Part shown: one piece after another, positions 1 to 8,764 of the stretch
Layout of the letters: each line of letters opens with the position of its first letter
Position numbering within the stretch: the first letter of the stretch is position 1
Assembly (NCBI GenBank): GCA_013298765.1
Contig: JAAFJA010000004.1
Location: 186,001 to 250,000 of the forward strand
Length of the DNA: 64,000 bases
From: Betaproteobacteria bacterium
GTDB lineage: Bacteria; Pseudomonadota; Gammaproteobacteria; Burkholderiales; Casimicrobiaceae
Direction of reading: 5' to 3'
Translations under genes and position numbers: made by a program
The notes under the pieces: model-generated
Told to the model about the DNA's origin: nothing
The model's input: the letters and a program-made list of their open reading frames with translations, nothing else
Databases searched by the model: none

Positions 1-1
1 T

Positions 2-778
2 GAGGTGAGCGCAGACCTTCGCGAACGGCAACAGCGCGCGCTCGCGGGGCGCGACGTCGCGTGGCTCGACACCCTACCGCAAGAGATCGCCGGAATCGTG
101 CTCTTGAATGAGGTGTTAGACGCTACCGCGTGTGAGCTCGTTCGATTCAGCGATGAGCGTTATGAACAAGCATTCGTTTCAGGCGATCAAAACGGCTTTC
201 ACATCCAGTGGAAAGCGCTCACGAGCGGCGCGCTTTTTGATGCGGCCAAACACCGCATTCCTCCGATCGAGGGCTACACGAGTGAAATCAACCTTGAAGC
301 TGAGGCGCTCACAGCCACGCTTGCATCAAGGCTTAGCGCAAGCGCAACAGCGGCGATCTGTTTCATCGACTACGGATTTCCTCGGCGCGAGTTCTACATG
401 CCGTCGCGTCGTCAAGGCACGCTGATGTGTCATTACCGACATCGTGCGCATGCCGATCCGCTCATCCTGCCGGGCTTGCAGGACATCACGTCGCACGTAG
501 ACTTCACCGCGATGGCCGAGGCTGCCGTTGATGCCCGCGCACAAGTCATCTCGTATTCATCGCAAGCGCGTTTCTTACTTTCGGGGGGCCTGCTCGATCA
601 ACTACAAGCGTGGCAATTTGCCAACGAAAGCGAACGAATAGCGATCCACGGCAGCGTGCAAAAACTCGTGTCGCCGACTGAAATGGGCGAACTCTTCAAG
701 GTGTTGATCGTTGGCAACACGCTGGCTGCAGAGCAATTGAGTGCGCTCGCAGAGATCGACGAAAGCTATCGGCTTTAG
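2..778 (+). CDS. MidA-type class I SAM-dependent methyltransferase (5' end cut off)
   Basis: C-terminal part of a MidA/DUF185-family SAM-dependent methyltransferase. The reading frame is open to the left edge, so the true start lies outside the window; the GTG at 5 is internal. Recognisable family blocks are a GIVLLNEVLDA block (residues about 30-40 of the visible part), an IDYGFPRREFYMP segment and then GTLMCHYRHRAHADP and QDITSHVDF, in the order seen in bacterial homologues. The family is known from mitochondrial NDUFAF7/MidA, which methylates an arginine of a complex I subunit; the bacterial substrate is inferred. No downstream gene on this strand is linked; the next gene converges on it. 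Confidence 0.85.
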   Translation, partial: EVSADLRERQQRALAGRDVAWLDTLPQEIAGIVLLNEVLDATACELVRFSDERYEQAFVSGDQNGFHIQWKALTSGALFDAAKHRIPPIEGYTSEINLEAEALTATLASRLSASATAAICFIDYGFPRREFYMPSRRQGTLMCHYRHRAHADPLILPGLQDITSHVDFTAMAEAAVDARAQVISYSSQARFLLSGGLLDQLQAWQFANESERIAIHGSVQKLVSPTEMGELFKVLIVGNTLAAEQLSALAEIDESYRL

Positions 779-796
779 AAGTTTACCGAACATTTT

Positions 797-880
797 ATTG
801 GGGCTAGGCGTCGATATACTGTTTTATTGTTAACCACAATAAAGTAGATTTAGCCCCAATCAAATAGTCTTTTTAAGACT
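797..880. repeat. Cluster of three perfect inverted repeats between convergent genes
   Basis: Three perfect inverted repeats lie between the MidA-like gene and the PIN gene. The outer pair is ATTGGGGCTA at 797-806 and TAGCCCCAAT at 851-860. An inner pair, TTTATTGT at 823-830 and ACAATAAA at 836-843, sits inside its loop. A third, AGTCTT at 866-871 and AAGACT at 875-880, overlaps the PIN stop codon. The position suggests a bidirectional terminator, but none has a classical GC stem followed by a long T tract. An operator or a small mobile palindrome is an alternative. Confidence 0.55.
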
Positions 881-1292
881 GAAGTTGTTCTTCAATTTGC
901 TCTGGTTTCGCGATCAAAAAACTGAACGGCCGACGACGCATTTTGAGCAACGCTTTGTCGTAGGTGAGCAGCGCATCTGCGTTTCCGCAAACCGCAAGCT
1001 CCAGAAATTTTTGGTCATCGCGATCACTGCATCGCGCCAAATCGGTGACCCGCAGCGGATCAATATCAACCCACTCAATGAACGGCCCGATGCGAGTGAT
1101 CGCCGCCTGAATTTGATCGTCATCAAGCGCGAACATCGGATAGCAAAGCACGCGCTTCAATTCCCGATACGTCGCCATCGACATCAACGGTTGATGGCGC
1201 CCCGCCTCCCACGCCTCGCGCAACGGCAAGTGTCGCGAATCCTTAAACACCAAGGCAGAGACGAGGACGTTGGTGTCGATAACAAGGCGCAC
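873..1292 (-). CDS. PIN-domain nuclease, toxin-antitoxin toxin-like
   Basis: A 139-residue protein that begins MRLVIDTNVLVSALV, the N-terminal PIN motif with its first metal-binding Asp. A conserved Glu follows in TYRELKRVL. The second acidic cluster is in DRDDQKFLELA and the last in ADALLTYDKAL. This fits the 'putative toxin-antitoxin system toxin component, PIN family' group, which are Mg-dependent ribonucleases. No antitoxin ORF is visible directly upstream on the same strand (1293-1462) or downstream, so it appears solitary. It could be an orphan toxin or a domesticated nuclease. The AT-rich inverted repeats downstream overlap its stop codon. Confidence 0.8.
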   Translation of the reverse strand: MRLVIDTNVLVSALVFKDSRHLPLREAWEAGRHQPLMSMATYRELKRVLCYPMFALDDDQIQAAITRIGPFIEWVDIDPLRVTDLARCSDRDDQKFLELAVCGNADALLTYDKALLKMRRRPFSFLIAKPEQIEEQLQS

Positions 1293-1462
1293 GGCGGTTC
1301 AGCGGAAATCGGACGGACTCGTCCTATTTTCGCATTGATGCATGTTCTTAATCGTGGCGTTGAAAGGCAATAGTCAGTCTTTTCCATCCCATTCATCGCA
1401 ATCCACTTGCGAAGACAAGTCACTTACGTAGCATTCGGCGATCCTGACTCTGACAAAATTTC

Positions 1463-2326
1463 ATGCGCTTTGATCTTGCTATCACTCGGCTAATTTCTAT
1501 CGCAGCTATCGCGTCCTTGAGTGCGTTTTCGTCGCCGGTGGATGCGCAAAACCAGACAAAAAAGGCAGCGCCCACAGTAGTGCCGCCGATCAAAGTAATG
1601 ATCCTCGGCACGTATCACATGGCGAGCCCCGGCTTAGATGTCGTGAATACGCAGGTGGACGACGTGACGGAACCGAAGTGGCAGCGGGAGCTGGCCGCGC
1701 TCGCTGAACGGCTGGCGAAATTCACGCCGACAAAGGTCGCTGTGGAGGTGGTGTCAAGGGCGGATGATTTCGTTTACGCCGACTATCGAAAGTTCTCGCC
1801 CGCAGACTTTCTGAAAGACAAAAACGAGATCACGCAGATCGGGTTTCGGTTGGCGCATCGCATGAAACACGATAGCGTCTTCGCGATTGATGAGCAAAGC
1901 GAGGCGATAGATTATTTTCCGTTCGGGAAGCTTCAGGCGTACGTAAAGGAAACAGGGCGCGAAGCGGAACTAGCCGCTGTGACCACACGTTGGCAGGCGA
2001 TTGGCAAAGCGATGGAAACACTGCAGAAACGCGCGACTGTTTCACAAATATTGCGTGAGTTGAATGAGCCAAGCGAAATCGACGAGGGGCAACGCGCTTA
2101 CGTGAGCGCCATGAACATTGGGGCGGGTGATCGCTGGTTGGGGGCGGAACTAAACGCAGCTTGGTATCTGCGCAACGCGAAGATTCACGCGAAGTTAATG
2201 AAGATTGCCAAACCAGGCGATCGTATTGTTGTCGTGTACGGCGCGGGACACAACTATTGGCTGCGTGAGTTGGTGCGGACGACGCCGGGCTACGAGCTTG
2301 TTGAGCCACGTCATTTCCTGCGGTAG
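1463..2326 (+). CDS. Secreted DUF5694-family protein
   Basis: A 287-residue protein with an N-terminal signal peptide (hydrophobic stretch around residues 8-25, then a VDAQ-like cleavage site). The mature part starts with a VMILGTYHMASPG strand-turn typical of DUF5694, a family related to the TraB/ChaN-like fold. It continues with a KVAVEVV segment and a VVVYGAGHNYWLREL motif near the C terminus. The two conserved His motifs, GTYHM and GAGHN, are typical of this fold and suggest metal or active-site use. The biochemical function of the family is not established. It stands alone; the bdhA-like gene converges on it about 120 bases downstream. Confidence 0.75.
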   Translation: MRFDLAITRLISIAAIASLSAFSSPVDAQNQTKKAAPTVVPPIKVMILGTYHMASPGLDVVNTQVDDVTEPKWQRELAALAERLAKFTPTKVAVEVVSRADDFVYADYRKFSPADFLKDKNEITQIGFRLAHRMKHDSVFAIDEQSEAIDYFPFGKLQAYVKETGREAELAAVTTRWQAIGKAMETLQKRATVSQILRELNEPSEIDEGQRAYVSAMNIGAGDRWLGAELNAAWYLRNAKIHAKLMKIAKPGDRIVVVYGAGHNYWLRELVRTTPGYELVEPRHFLR

Positions 2327-2446
2327 TGAGCAAAGCCGCTGGGGATCGTTGCGCAGCGAGGCGAGGCCCCACTTAGCTCGCGCACCTTCGGAAAAAGAGC
2401 TTGCGAAAAACGGGGCAACGTAGTCATGCCACATCGCAACGCCCCA

Positions 2447-3238
2447 TCACTGCGCCGTCCACCCGCCGTCCATCACGTAGCTCGAACCAGTCACTGACCC
2501 ACCCGCTTCACTGCATAGAAAGAGCGCGAGTTCGGCGAGATGCTCTGGTTTCACGAATCGCTCACTCGGTTGCTTCTCGCCGACGAGCTGCTTGGTTGCG
2601 GCGTCTACCGAGATACCTTGTGCTGCTGCGCGCGCTTCGATTTGCTTGCGCACGAGCGGCGTATCGACCCAGCCGGGGCATACGGCGTTGCAGGTGATAT
2701 GCGACTTCGCATTCTCGAGCGCGGTGACTTTGGTGAGGCCAATGATGCCGTGCTTCGCAGCGACGTAGGCGGATTTGTTCACCGACGCGACCAAGCCATG
2801 AGCTGAGGCGACGTTGATGACGCGCCCCCAACCGCGCAGCTGCATATCGGCGAGCGCGATCTTCGAGGTGTGAAACGCGCTTGATAAATTGATTGCAATC
2901 ACTGCATCCCATTTTTCTTCAGGGAAATCTGGGATCGAGGCAACATGTTGAATGCCAGCGTTGTTCACCAAGATATCCACACGCTTGCAGATGGCGATGG
3001 TCTGTTTCACCAGCATTTGCGCGTCCGCCCCCTTCGACAGATCGGCTGGGATGAAATGCACCGGTACTTTCGCCGATTCGGCGATCTCTTCGCGCAGCTT
3101 TTCGATCTCCGCAGGGTCACCGAAGCCATTCATCACAACTTCGGCACCGGCATGAGCAAATGCGCGCGCCATCGCTAGGCCAATGCCTGAGGTAGAGCCA
3201 GTAACAAGGGCGACTTTGTTGGAGAGGGGTTTCATCAT
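2447..3238 (-). CDS. bdhA: 3-hydroxybutyrate dehydrogenase (SDR family)
   Basis: A 263-residue classical short-chain dehydrogenase predicted to interconvert (R)-3-hydroxybutyrate and acetoacetate with NAD, the last step of polyhydroxybutyrate breakdown. Visible motifs are TGSTSGIG (cofactor binding, residues about 13-20), NNAGIQ (about 90), the catalytic Ser in NVASAHG and Tyr/Lys in YVAAKHG. CPGWVDTPLV and the C-terminal VMDGGWTAQ are typical of BdhA. Length matches the family (255-265 residues). Two adjacent ATGs (MMK) start the frame. The photolyase gene lies upstream on the same strand, separated by a REP-like pair. Another SDR specificity is possible, but the HGLVAS and QHVASI segments favour BdhA. 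Confidence 0.88.
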   Translation of the reverse strand: MMKPLSNKVALVTGSTSGIGLAMARAFAHAGAEVVMNGFGDPAEIEKLREEIAESAKVPVHFIPADLSKGADAQMLVKQTIAICKRVDILVNNAGIQHVASIPDFPEEKWDAVIAINLSSAFHTSKIALADMQLRGWGRVINVASAHGLVASVNKSAYVAAKHGIIGLTKVTALENAKSHITCNAVCPGWVDTPLVRKQIEARAAAQGISVDAATKQLVGEKQPSERFVKPEHLAELALFLCSEAGGSVTGSSYVMDGGWTAQ

Positions 3239-3264
3239 GTTTCGTATCTCAATTCACTCTAAGC

Positions 3265-3330
3265 ATTGTAGGCGCGGACTTGGCCGCGCTCGTCATGCAT
3301 AAAAGCGCGCCCAAGTGCGCGCCTACAAAT
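3265..3330. repeat. REP-like palindrome pair in head-to-head orientation
   Basis: Two inverted copies of a TGTAGGCGCGNACTTGG-type sequence. Copy 1 (3265-3290) carries stem GCGCGG 3272-3277, loop ACTTGG and stem CCGCGC 3284-3289. Copy 2 (3301-3330), on the opposite strand, carries stem GCGCGC 3305-3310, loop CCAAGT and stem GCGCGC 3317-3322. The layout resembles REP doublets of proteobacteria, whose units also begin TGTAGG. Copy 2 overlaps the photolyase stop codon at 3323-3325, so it may shape the mRNA 3' end. Confidence 0.7.
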
Positions 3331-4777
3331 TCGGTTCTGATTTCACAGCGCGCTTGTACTCGTAGAGCGTTCGTTCACGCGCCTTCGCATGATCCACGAT
3401 GGGTAGCGGATAGTCCCGTCCTGGCGTGAAGTTTCGCGCGCGCTGCTCGACGAGTGACGTGAGCCAAGGCGCATGTATATCCTTGTTAGAAAGCATCGCA
3501 ACTTCAGGCACGTACTTGCGAATAAATTTCCCTTCGGTGTCAAATTTTTCGCTCTGACTAATGGGATTGAAAATACGGAAATACGGCTGCGCGTCGCACC
3601 CGCTAGAGGCCGCCCATTGCCAGCCGCCGTTGTTGGCGGAAAGATCGAAGTCATTCAATTTCTCTGCGAAATAGCGCTCACCCCAGCGCCAATCAATTAG
3701 CAAGTCTTTGATCAAAAAACTCGCAGCGACCATGCGCAACCTGTTATGCATGTATCCAGTTTGATTGAGCTGGCGCATTGCGGCATCCACAATCGGATAA
3801 CCGGTTTTACCTTCGCACCATGCGGCAAAATCCGTCTCGCTCGTTGACCACTGAATCGCGTCGTAATCGGGCTTGAACGCACTGTTCACTACGTGCGGGT
3901 TGTGGTGCAAGATGTGAACATAAAAATCTCGCCAAACAAGCTCTGAAAGCCACACCTCAGCGCCGCGCGAACCTTCTTTCCACCGGGTCCACGCCTCGCG
4001 TGCAAGGGCTCGAATAGACACGGTGCCAAAGCGAAGATGCGTGGAAAGATAGGAAGGGCCTTTCACAGCGGGAAAATCACGGGTATCGGCGTATCGATCC
4101 ATTCGCTCAACGAATTCCGCAAACAGCTTCGCTCCTCCCGACGCACCAGTCGGGAATTTCATTTCACGAAGATTGGTTGGCGCGAAGCCCATGCTCTCTA
4201 GTGACGGCATCTCAGCAGCACGTGGCTCCTTCGCAAATCGCGCGCGATGCGTGTTGATCGGATACGGCTTCACATAAAAAGCCTCAAGCTTCTTTAGCCA
4301 CGCATTTTTGTAAGGCGTGAACACCGAGAAGAATTTCCCGCCTTGAGTCAGCACCTCGTCGCGTTCAAAAATAACGTGATCTTTTCGGGTTTCAAATGCA
4401 ATGTTGTGTTTCGCCAGCGCATCGCGCACCTTGGCGTCACGAACGATTGCCTGCGGCTCAAAATCGTGATTAGTAAACACAGCGTCAACACCCAGCGACT
4501 TCGCAAGCGCTGGAATCGCATCGCGAGCGCGCTCGTAGCGCACGTGCAGTTCGCCGCCTAGCGCACCTAACGACTCGCGTAACTCGACGATACTCTCCCA
4601 AATGAACTCAACGCGTCGATCCGCTTTGTTTTCCAGCGCATCCAGAATCTCGCGATCAAACACGAATACGCAAAAAACTTGCTCACTGGATAGGAGCGCA
4701 GCGTGAAGCGCGGCGTTATCAAAAGCGCGTAAATCGCGTCGGAACCAAAAAAGAGAACGTGCGTAGGTTGCAGCCAT
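3323..4777 (-). CDS. phrB: Deoxyribodipyrimidine photolyase
   Basis: A 484-residue class I CPD photolyase, repairing UV-induced cyclobutane dimers by light-driven electron transfer from FADH-. The N-terminal antenna domain starts with LFWFRRDLRAFDNAAL. The C-terminal FAD domain shows TGYPIVDAAMRQL, GYMHNRLRMVAASFL, DWRWGERYF and NNGGWQWAASSGCDAQP, which include conserved Trp and Asn residues for flavin binding and electron transfer. Length is within the usual 450-490 range. It is transcribed toward bdhA and divergent from yqgE. There is no sign of truncation. Confidence 0.95.
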   Translation of the reverse strand: MAATYARSLFWFRRDLRAFDNAALHAALLSSEQVFCVFVFDREILDALENKADRRVEFIWESIVELRESLGALGGELHVRYERARDAIPALAKSLGVDAVFTNHDFEPQAIVRDAKVRDALAKHNIAFETRKDHVIFERDEVLTQGGKFFSVFTPYKNAWLKKLEAFYVKPYPINTHRARFAKEPRAAEMPSLESMGFAPTNLREMKFPTGASGGAKLFAEFVERMDRYADTRDFPAVKGPSYLSTHLRFGTVSIRALAREAWTRWKEGSRGAEVWLSELVWRDFYVHILHHNPHVVNSAFKPDYDAIQWSTSETDFAAWCEGKTGYPIVDAAMRQLNQTGYMHNRLRMVAASFLIKDLLIDWRWGERYFAEKLNDFDLSANNGGWQWAASSGCDAQPYFRIFNPISQSEKFDTEGKFIRKYVPEVAMLSNKDIHAPWLTSLVEQRARNFTPGRDYPLPIVDHAKARERTLYEYKRAVKSEPNL

Positions 4778-4880
4778 AGAAACATCACAAAATATAGCGC
4801 GCCTAACCGGGCGGCAAGGCTAAGCTCCCTGCTGCGTGCGCTCGATGAAATCAGGCTCGGCTGAGCGTAGAAACAAGGGG

Positions 4881-4931
4881 CGCGTACGTCTTTTCGCGTA
4901 CGTCACTGCAATTTTCGTCGAAAACGTAAAA
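4881..4931 (+). promoter_or_regulatory. Putative promoter/operator region of the yqgE-pyrC' operon
   Basis: Upstream of yqgE lies an exact 10-base direct repeat CGCGTACGTC at 4881-4890 and 4895-4904. It is followed by the palindrome TTTTCG-T-CGAAAA at 4912-4924 and a TAAAAT box at 4926-4931, only 7 bases before the ATG. The box could be a -10 element only if the transcript is nearly leaderless. The repeats look like protein-binding sites, but no regulator can be named. Confidence 0.35.
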
Positions 4932-4938
4932 TAGCGTT

Positions 4939-5499
4939 ATGGACTCGAGCTGCCTCGCGGGACACTTCCTAATCGCCATGCCAAACATGGTAGATCCCAA
5001 TTTCGAGGGAACAGTGACCTATATCTGCGAGCACAACGAAAAAGGTGCGCTAGGTGTCGTAGTGAATCGCGAAACCGACATCTCGATGCTCGATCTCTTC
5101 GATCAAATCGAAATCAAGGTGGATCGCTCCGCCCTCTCAACTCGCAAAGTGCATTTCGGTGGCCCCGTCAGTACAGAACACGGCTTTGTACTGCATCGAC
5201 CTACGGGCGAGTGGAATTCGTCGATTGCCGTGGGCCAAGGGCTCATGCTCACCACTTCAAAGGACATTCTGGAAGCAGTCGCGGGCGGCAGCGGCCCCGC
5301 AGACTGGTTGCTCACCTTGGGTTATGCCGGCTGGGGCGCGGGTCAGCTTGAAGAAGAAATCGCTCAGAATGCATGGCTCACCGTCGAGGCAGACGCTGAC
5401 CTGCTCTTCGCTACGCCGCCCAACGCTTTGTTCGATGAAGCGATGAAGCGCTTAGGCATCAGCAAGTTTGCCTTGTCGGCTGTCGCGGGGCGCGCGTGA
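4939..5499 (+). CDS. yqgE: YqgE/AlgH family protein (UPF0301)
   Basis: A 186-residue UPF0301 protein. Family signatures are LAGHFLIAMPNM at the N terminus, FEGTVTYICEHNEKGALGVVVNR in two parts, a GGPV segment followed by HGFVLH, and LGYAGWGAGQLEEEI. Length matches the family (about 185). The molecular role is unknown; it is named after AlgH of Pseudomonas, linked to alginate control. It starts a compact operon. Its stop TGA overlaps the GTG start of ruvX in a GTGA junction, indicating translational coupling. The yqgE-ruvX-pyrR-pyrB-pyrC order is typical of betaproteobacteria. Confidence 0.93.
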   Translation: MDSSCLAGHFLIAMPNMVDPNFEGTVTYICEHNEKGALGVVVNRETDISMLDLFDQIEIKVDRSALSTRKVHFGGPVSTEHGFVLHRPTGEWNSSIAVGQGLMLTTSKDILEAVAGGSGPADWLLTLGYAGWGAGQLEEEIAQNAWLTVEADADLLFATPPNALFDEAMKRLGISKFALSAVAGRA

Positions 5500-5957
5500 A
5501 TGCGCGAATTTTTTTGGCGTTCGACTTTGGCGAGAAGCGAATTGGTATCGCGGTTGGCAACGATCTTGCCGAGTCGGCAAACGCGTTGACAACCGTCATT
5601 GCGAGCAATGATGATGACCGATTCAACGCGATTGGCCCTATCGTGAAAGATTGGCAACCTGCGGCGTTCGTTGTTGGCTACCCGTCACATCCCGACGGAA
5701 CGCCGCATGAGATGAGTGCGCGGGCTGAACGCTTTGCGCGACAGCTTGAGGGGCGTTTTCGCACGCCGGTAAAGCTAGTGGATGAGCGCTATTCCAGTGC
5801 CGAGGCTGAACTAACGCTCGCACGTGAACGTGGCCGCAAACCGAAGGACAAACTTGCGATTGATGCCGAAGCCGCCGCAACGATTTTGCGGCGTTTTTTT
5901 GACAGCGGTGCACACAAACTTCCCATGGTCAACACGAAAGCGAGCGTGAACTCGTGA
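5496..5957 (+). CDS. ruvX: Putative Holliday junction resolvase / pre-16S rRNA nuclease RuvX (YqgF)
   Basis: A 153-residue RNase H-fold nuclease. The first catalytic Asp lies in LAFDFGEKRIGIAVG (residues about 6-20). A central VVGYPSHPDGT block, then VDERYSSAEAE with a second acidic residue, and a C-terminal IDAEAAATIL carrying the third Asp complete the YqgF set. E. coli YqgF matures the 5' end of 16S rRNA, and a junction-resolving role has also been proposed. It starts with GTG overlapping the yqgE stop and ends in a GTGA overlap with pyrR. The C terminus extends about 15 residues beyond the conserved core. Confidence 0.93.
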   Translation: MNARIFLAFDFGEKRIGIAVGNDLAESANALTTVIASNDDDRFNAIGPIVKDWQPAAFVVGYPSHPDGTPHEMSARAERFARQLEGRFRTPVKLVDERYSSAEAELTLARERGRKPKDKLAIDAEAAATILRRFFDSGAHKLPMVNTKASVNS

Positions 5958-6466
5958 ACGAATTAACAGAGCTGGCCAGCGCCGAGGCGCTGTTCGCTTC
6001 ACTCAAGACGCAAATGGCGTCAAGCATCGCGTTCGACGCGAAGTTGGTAGGCGTGTATTCCGGGGGCGCATGGATCGCTGACCGATTAAAAGCGGAGCTT
6101 CACGGCGAGCACGAGGTCGGCTATATCGATGTGTCGTTCTATCGTGATGATTTGAGTACGGCTGGGCTCAAACCCACGGTGCGCAGCACACAAATACCTT
6201 TTTCTGTTGAGGGCGCGCATATCGTCATCGTGGACGATGTGCTTTTTACGGGCCGCTCGATCCGCGCGGCGATCAATACCCTCTTCGACTACGGGCGACC
6301 CGCCTCGATCCAGTTAGCCGTTCTCGTGGACCGCGGCGGCCGCGAGTTGCCAATAGCGGCAGACTACGTCGGCGAAGCACGGCTCGTCGCAGCAGATCAA
6401 ATGCTCGCGCTTGAGCGCGGCGATGATGGTCGTTTTTCTTTCAAGCTAGAGCCCTGGACACGGTAA
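5954..6466 (+). CDS. pyrR: PyrR-type phosphoribosyltransferase/regulator
   Basis: A 170-residue type I phosphoribosyltransferase of the PyrR family. The PRPP-binding loop is [17 protein letters not shown], with the two Asp residues followed by TGRS, and an upstream [10 protein letters not shown] block is typical of PyrR. In Gram-positive bacteria PyrR has uracil phosphoribosyltransferase activity and attenuates pyr transcripts by RNA binding; its role in proteobacteria is less clear. Here it lies between ruvX and pyrB. It starts with GTG in a GTGA overlap and ends TAATG, overlapping the pyrB ATG by one base. I see no attenuator hairpin, because there is no leader space inside the operon. Confidence 0.93.
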   Translation: MNELTELASAEALFASLKTQMASSIAFDAKLVGVYSGGAWIADRLKAELHGEHEVGYIDVSFYRDDLSTAGLKPTVRSTQIPFSVEGAHIVIVDDVLFTGRSIRAAINTLFDYGRPASIQLAVLVDRGGRELPIAADYVGEARLVAADQMLALERGDDGRFSFKLEPWTR

Positions 6467-7428
6467 TGCTCTCTAAACGAAATCTTCAGCTCAATGAACA
6501 CGGCGAGCTGCATCACCTGCTAGCCATCGAAGGTTTGCCGAAGCGAATTCTTGAGCGAATTCTTGATACAGCCGAGAGTTTCGTGGGGGTCAACGAGCGT
6601 GAAGTAAAAGTGGTGCCGCTCTTGCGTGGCAAGTCGATCTTCAACATATTTTTCGAGAATTCGACGCGTACCCGAACGACCTTCGAGATTGCCGCGAAAC
6701 GCCTATCAGCCGATGTAGTGAGCCTCGATGTGGCGCGCTCTTCAACGAGCAAGGGCGAATCAATTCTCGACACAATCGCCAACCTGACTGCGATGCATGC
6801 AGACATGTTTGTGATTCGTCACGCGTCGAGCGGTGCGCCGTATCTGATCGCGCAACACGCAGCGCCACATGTGCATGTGGTCAACGCTGGTGACGGCAGA
6901 CACGAGCACCCGACACAAGGTCTGCTCGATGTGTTCACCATTCGAAAGTACAAAAAGGAATTCAACAACCTCACCGTGGCGGTGGTCGGCGACATCCTGC
7001 ATTCACGCGTCGCGCGCTCACAGATACATGCACTCACCACACTTGGCGTACCAGAGATTCGAGTGGTCGGACCCCAGACATTGCTGCCAACCGAAATAGA
7101 ACGGCTTGGTGTGCGTGTGTTTACATCGCTTGACGAGGGACTCAAAGGCGTGGACGTCGTCACTATGCTGCGGTTACAGAACGAACGAATGAACGGCGCG
7201 CTGCTGCCGTCTGCAAGCGAATATTTTTCGCGTTATGGCCTTACGCCGCAGCGGCTCGCACTCGCAAAGCCGGATGCGATTGTGCTTCATCCTGGGCCGA
7301 TGAACCGCGGCGTCGAAATCGATTCCATGGTCGCGGATGGTCGGCAGTCCGTGATATTGCCGCAAGTGACATACGGGATCGCGGTTCGAATGGCGGTGAT
7401 GGCGATTCTGGCGGGAGCGACGCGATGA
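6466..7428 (+). CDS. pyrB: Aspartate carbamoyltransferase, catalytic subunit
   Basis: A 320-residue ATCase catalytic chain, which condenses carbamoyl phosphate with aspartate in de novo pyrimidine synthesis. The carbamoyl-phosphate motif [12 protein letters not shown] is at about residues 65-76, [12 protein letters not shown] is central, [13 protein letters not shown] follows, and [12 protein letters not shown] lies in the C-terminal aspartate domain. Length (320) fits the unfused catalytic chain. No pyrI regulatory subunit is present. The gene overlaps a degenerate dihydroorotase downstream in an ATGA junction, which matches the PyrB-PyrC' holoenzyme arrangement known from Pseudomonas. Confidence 0.97.
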   Translation: MLSKRNLQLNEHGELHHLLAIEGLPKRILERILDTAESFVGVNEREVKVVPLLRGKSIFNIFFENSTRTRTTFEIAAKRLSADVVSLDVARSSTSKGESILDTIANLTAMHADMFVIRHASSGAPYLIAQHAAPHVHVVNAGDGRHEHPTQGLLDVFTIRKYKKEFNNLTVAVVGDILHSRVARSQIHALTTLGVPEIRVVGPQTLLPTEIERLGVRVFTSLDEGLKGVDVVTMLRLQNERMNGALLPSASEYFSRYGLTPQRLALAKPDAIVLHPGPMNRGVEIDSMVADGRQSVILPQVTYGIAVRMAVMAILAGATR

Positions 7429-8687
7429 AAATTGCAATTCGAAACGGTCGGGTGATTGATCCGGCCAACGGCGTTGACCGGGTGTGCGATGTGTTCATCG
7501 CGGCGGGAAAGATCGCGGCGATCGGTGATGCGCCCAGCGACTGGCACAGCAACAAGGAAATCAACGCGCAGGGGCTCGTCGTCGCACCGGGTTTGGTTGA
7601 CCTCGCCGTGCACGTGAAGCGCGGCACGCTCGCTAGCGAACTCGCCGCCGCTGCGGCGGGTGGCGTCACCTCAATCGTGTGCCCGCCAGATACCGATCCG
7701 GTGCTCGATGAGCCGGGCTTAGTTGATATGTTGCGGATGCGCGCCAACGCGCAGCACGGCGCTCATGTTTATCCCCTCGGCGCTCTCACCAAGGAGCTGG
7801 GCGGCTCGCAACTGGCCGAGCTTTCAAAGCTCGCGCATGCAGGCTGCATTGGTTTTTCGCAAGCAGATTCGCCAATTGTTGATACCCAAGCCTTGTGGCG
7901 TGCGATGCAGTACGCCACGACCTTCGGTTTCGCTGTTTGGTTGCGCCCGGAAGATCATTTCCTCTCGCGCGAAGGATCAGCTCATGATGGTGAAGTTTCA
8001 TCTCGCCTGGGTCTCAACGGAATTCCTGCATTTTCCGAAACAATCGCAATCTCACGTATAGTCCAGATCGCTAAAGCGCTAGGGACTCGGGTTCATTTAA
8101 GCAAACTCTCCACGGCTCTTGGCGTTGAAATGGTTCGCGCAGCAAAAGCCGACGGCGTAAATCTCACGGCTGACGTTTCGATTCACCAGCTACACCTCAC
8201 GGACGTGGATATCGGGCACTACGATGCGAATTACCGGCTCACGCCACCACTTCGCACGGGGCGTGATCGCGATGCGCTCATAGAGGGCGTACGCGACGGA
8301 AGCATTGACTGCATTGTTTCGGATCACACGCCGCGGCCGCTCGAGCAAAAGCAAGTGCCTTTTGGTGAGGCCGCAGTCGGCGCTAGCGCGGTCGAGTTGC
8401 TGCTTTCGCTCACCCTTCGTTTCGCCGAGAGCGCGAAGATAAGTCTTGCTGACGCGCTCGCGGCCATTGGGGCACGCGCCGCGCGCACGGCGGGACTCCC
8501 GGCAGGAACGCTCTCTGTGGGCGTTGCTGCGGATGTGTGCGTGTTTGATCCAACGGCGTACCGCCACATCACCGCGGCATCGCTTAAAAGCGCGGGGAAG
8601 AATACTCCGTTTCTCGGATACGAACTTCCCGGCGTGGTTCGCGCTACGATCGCAGGCGGGCACCTTGCTCATGAAGCGAATGCGTGA
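7425..8687 (+). CDS. pyrC': Dihydroorotase-like PyrC' (probably non-catalytic ATCase partner)
   Basis: A 420-residue amidohydrolase-fold protein of the long dihydroorotase type, translationally coupled to pyrB (ATGA). Active-site motifs are eroded. The usual D-x-H-x-H-x-R reads DLAVHVK, with Ala61 in place of the first metal-binding His and Lys for Arg. The VHISHIST block reads VHLSKLST, losing a His. The TDHAPH block reads SDHTPR and keeps the Asp. Pseudomonas PyrC' has similar losses and is needed to assemble active PyrB dodecamers, so the same structural role is inferred here. A functional dihydroorotase should exist elsewhere in the genome. The fold itself is complete. Confidence 0.85.
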   Translation: MKIAIRNGRVIDPANGVDRVCDVFIAAGKIAAIGDAPSDWHSNKEINAQGLVVAPGLVDLAVHVKRGTLASELAAAAAGGVTSIVCPPDTDPVLDEPGLVDMLRMRANAQHGAHVYPLGALTKELGGSQLAELSKLAHAGCIGFSQADSPIVDTQALWRAMQYATTFGFAVWLRPEDHFLSREGSAHDGEVSSRLGLNGIPAFSETIAISRIVQIAKALGTRVHLSKLSTALGVEMVRAAKADGVNLTADVSIHQLHLTDVDIGHYDANYRLTPPLRTGRDRDALIEGVRDGSIDCIVSDHTPRPLEQKQVPFGEAAVGASAVELLLSLTLRFAESAKISLADALAAIGARAARTAGLPAGTLSVGVAADVCVFDPTAYRHITAASLKSAGKNTPFLGYELPGVVRATIAGGHLAHEANA

Positions 8688-8764
8688 GCGCTCGCCTACT
8701 TTGCCCCCCGCCATTGACCCGAACACAGTGTCATGAACAGTCTTCACCTTGAAAGGCGCGAACT

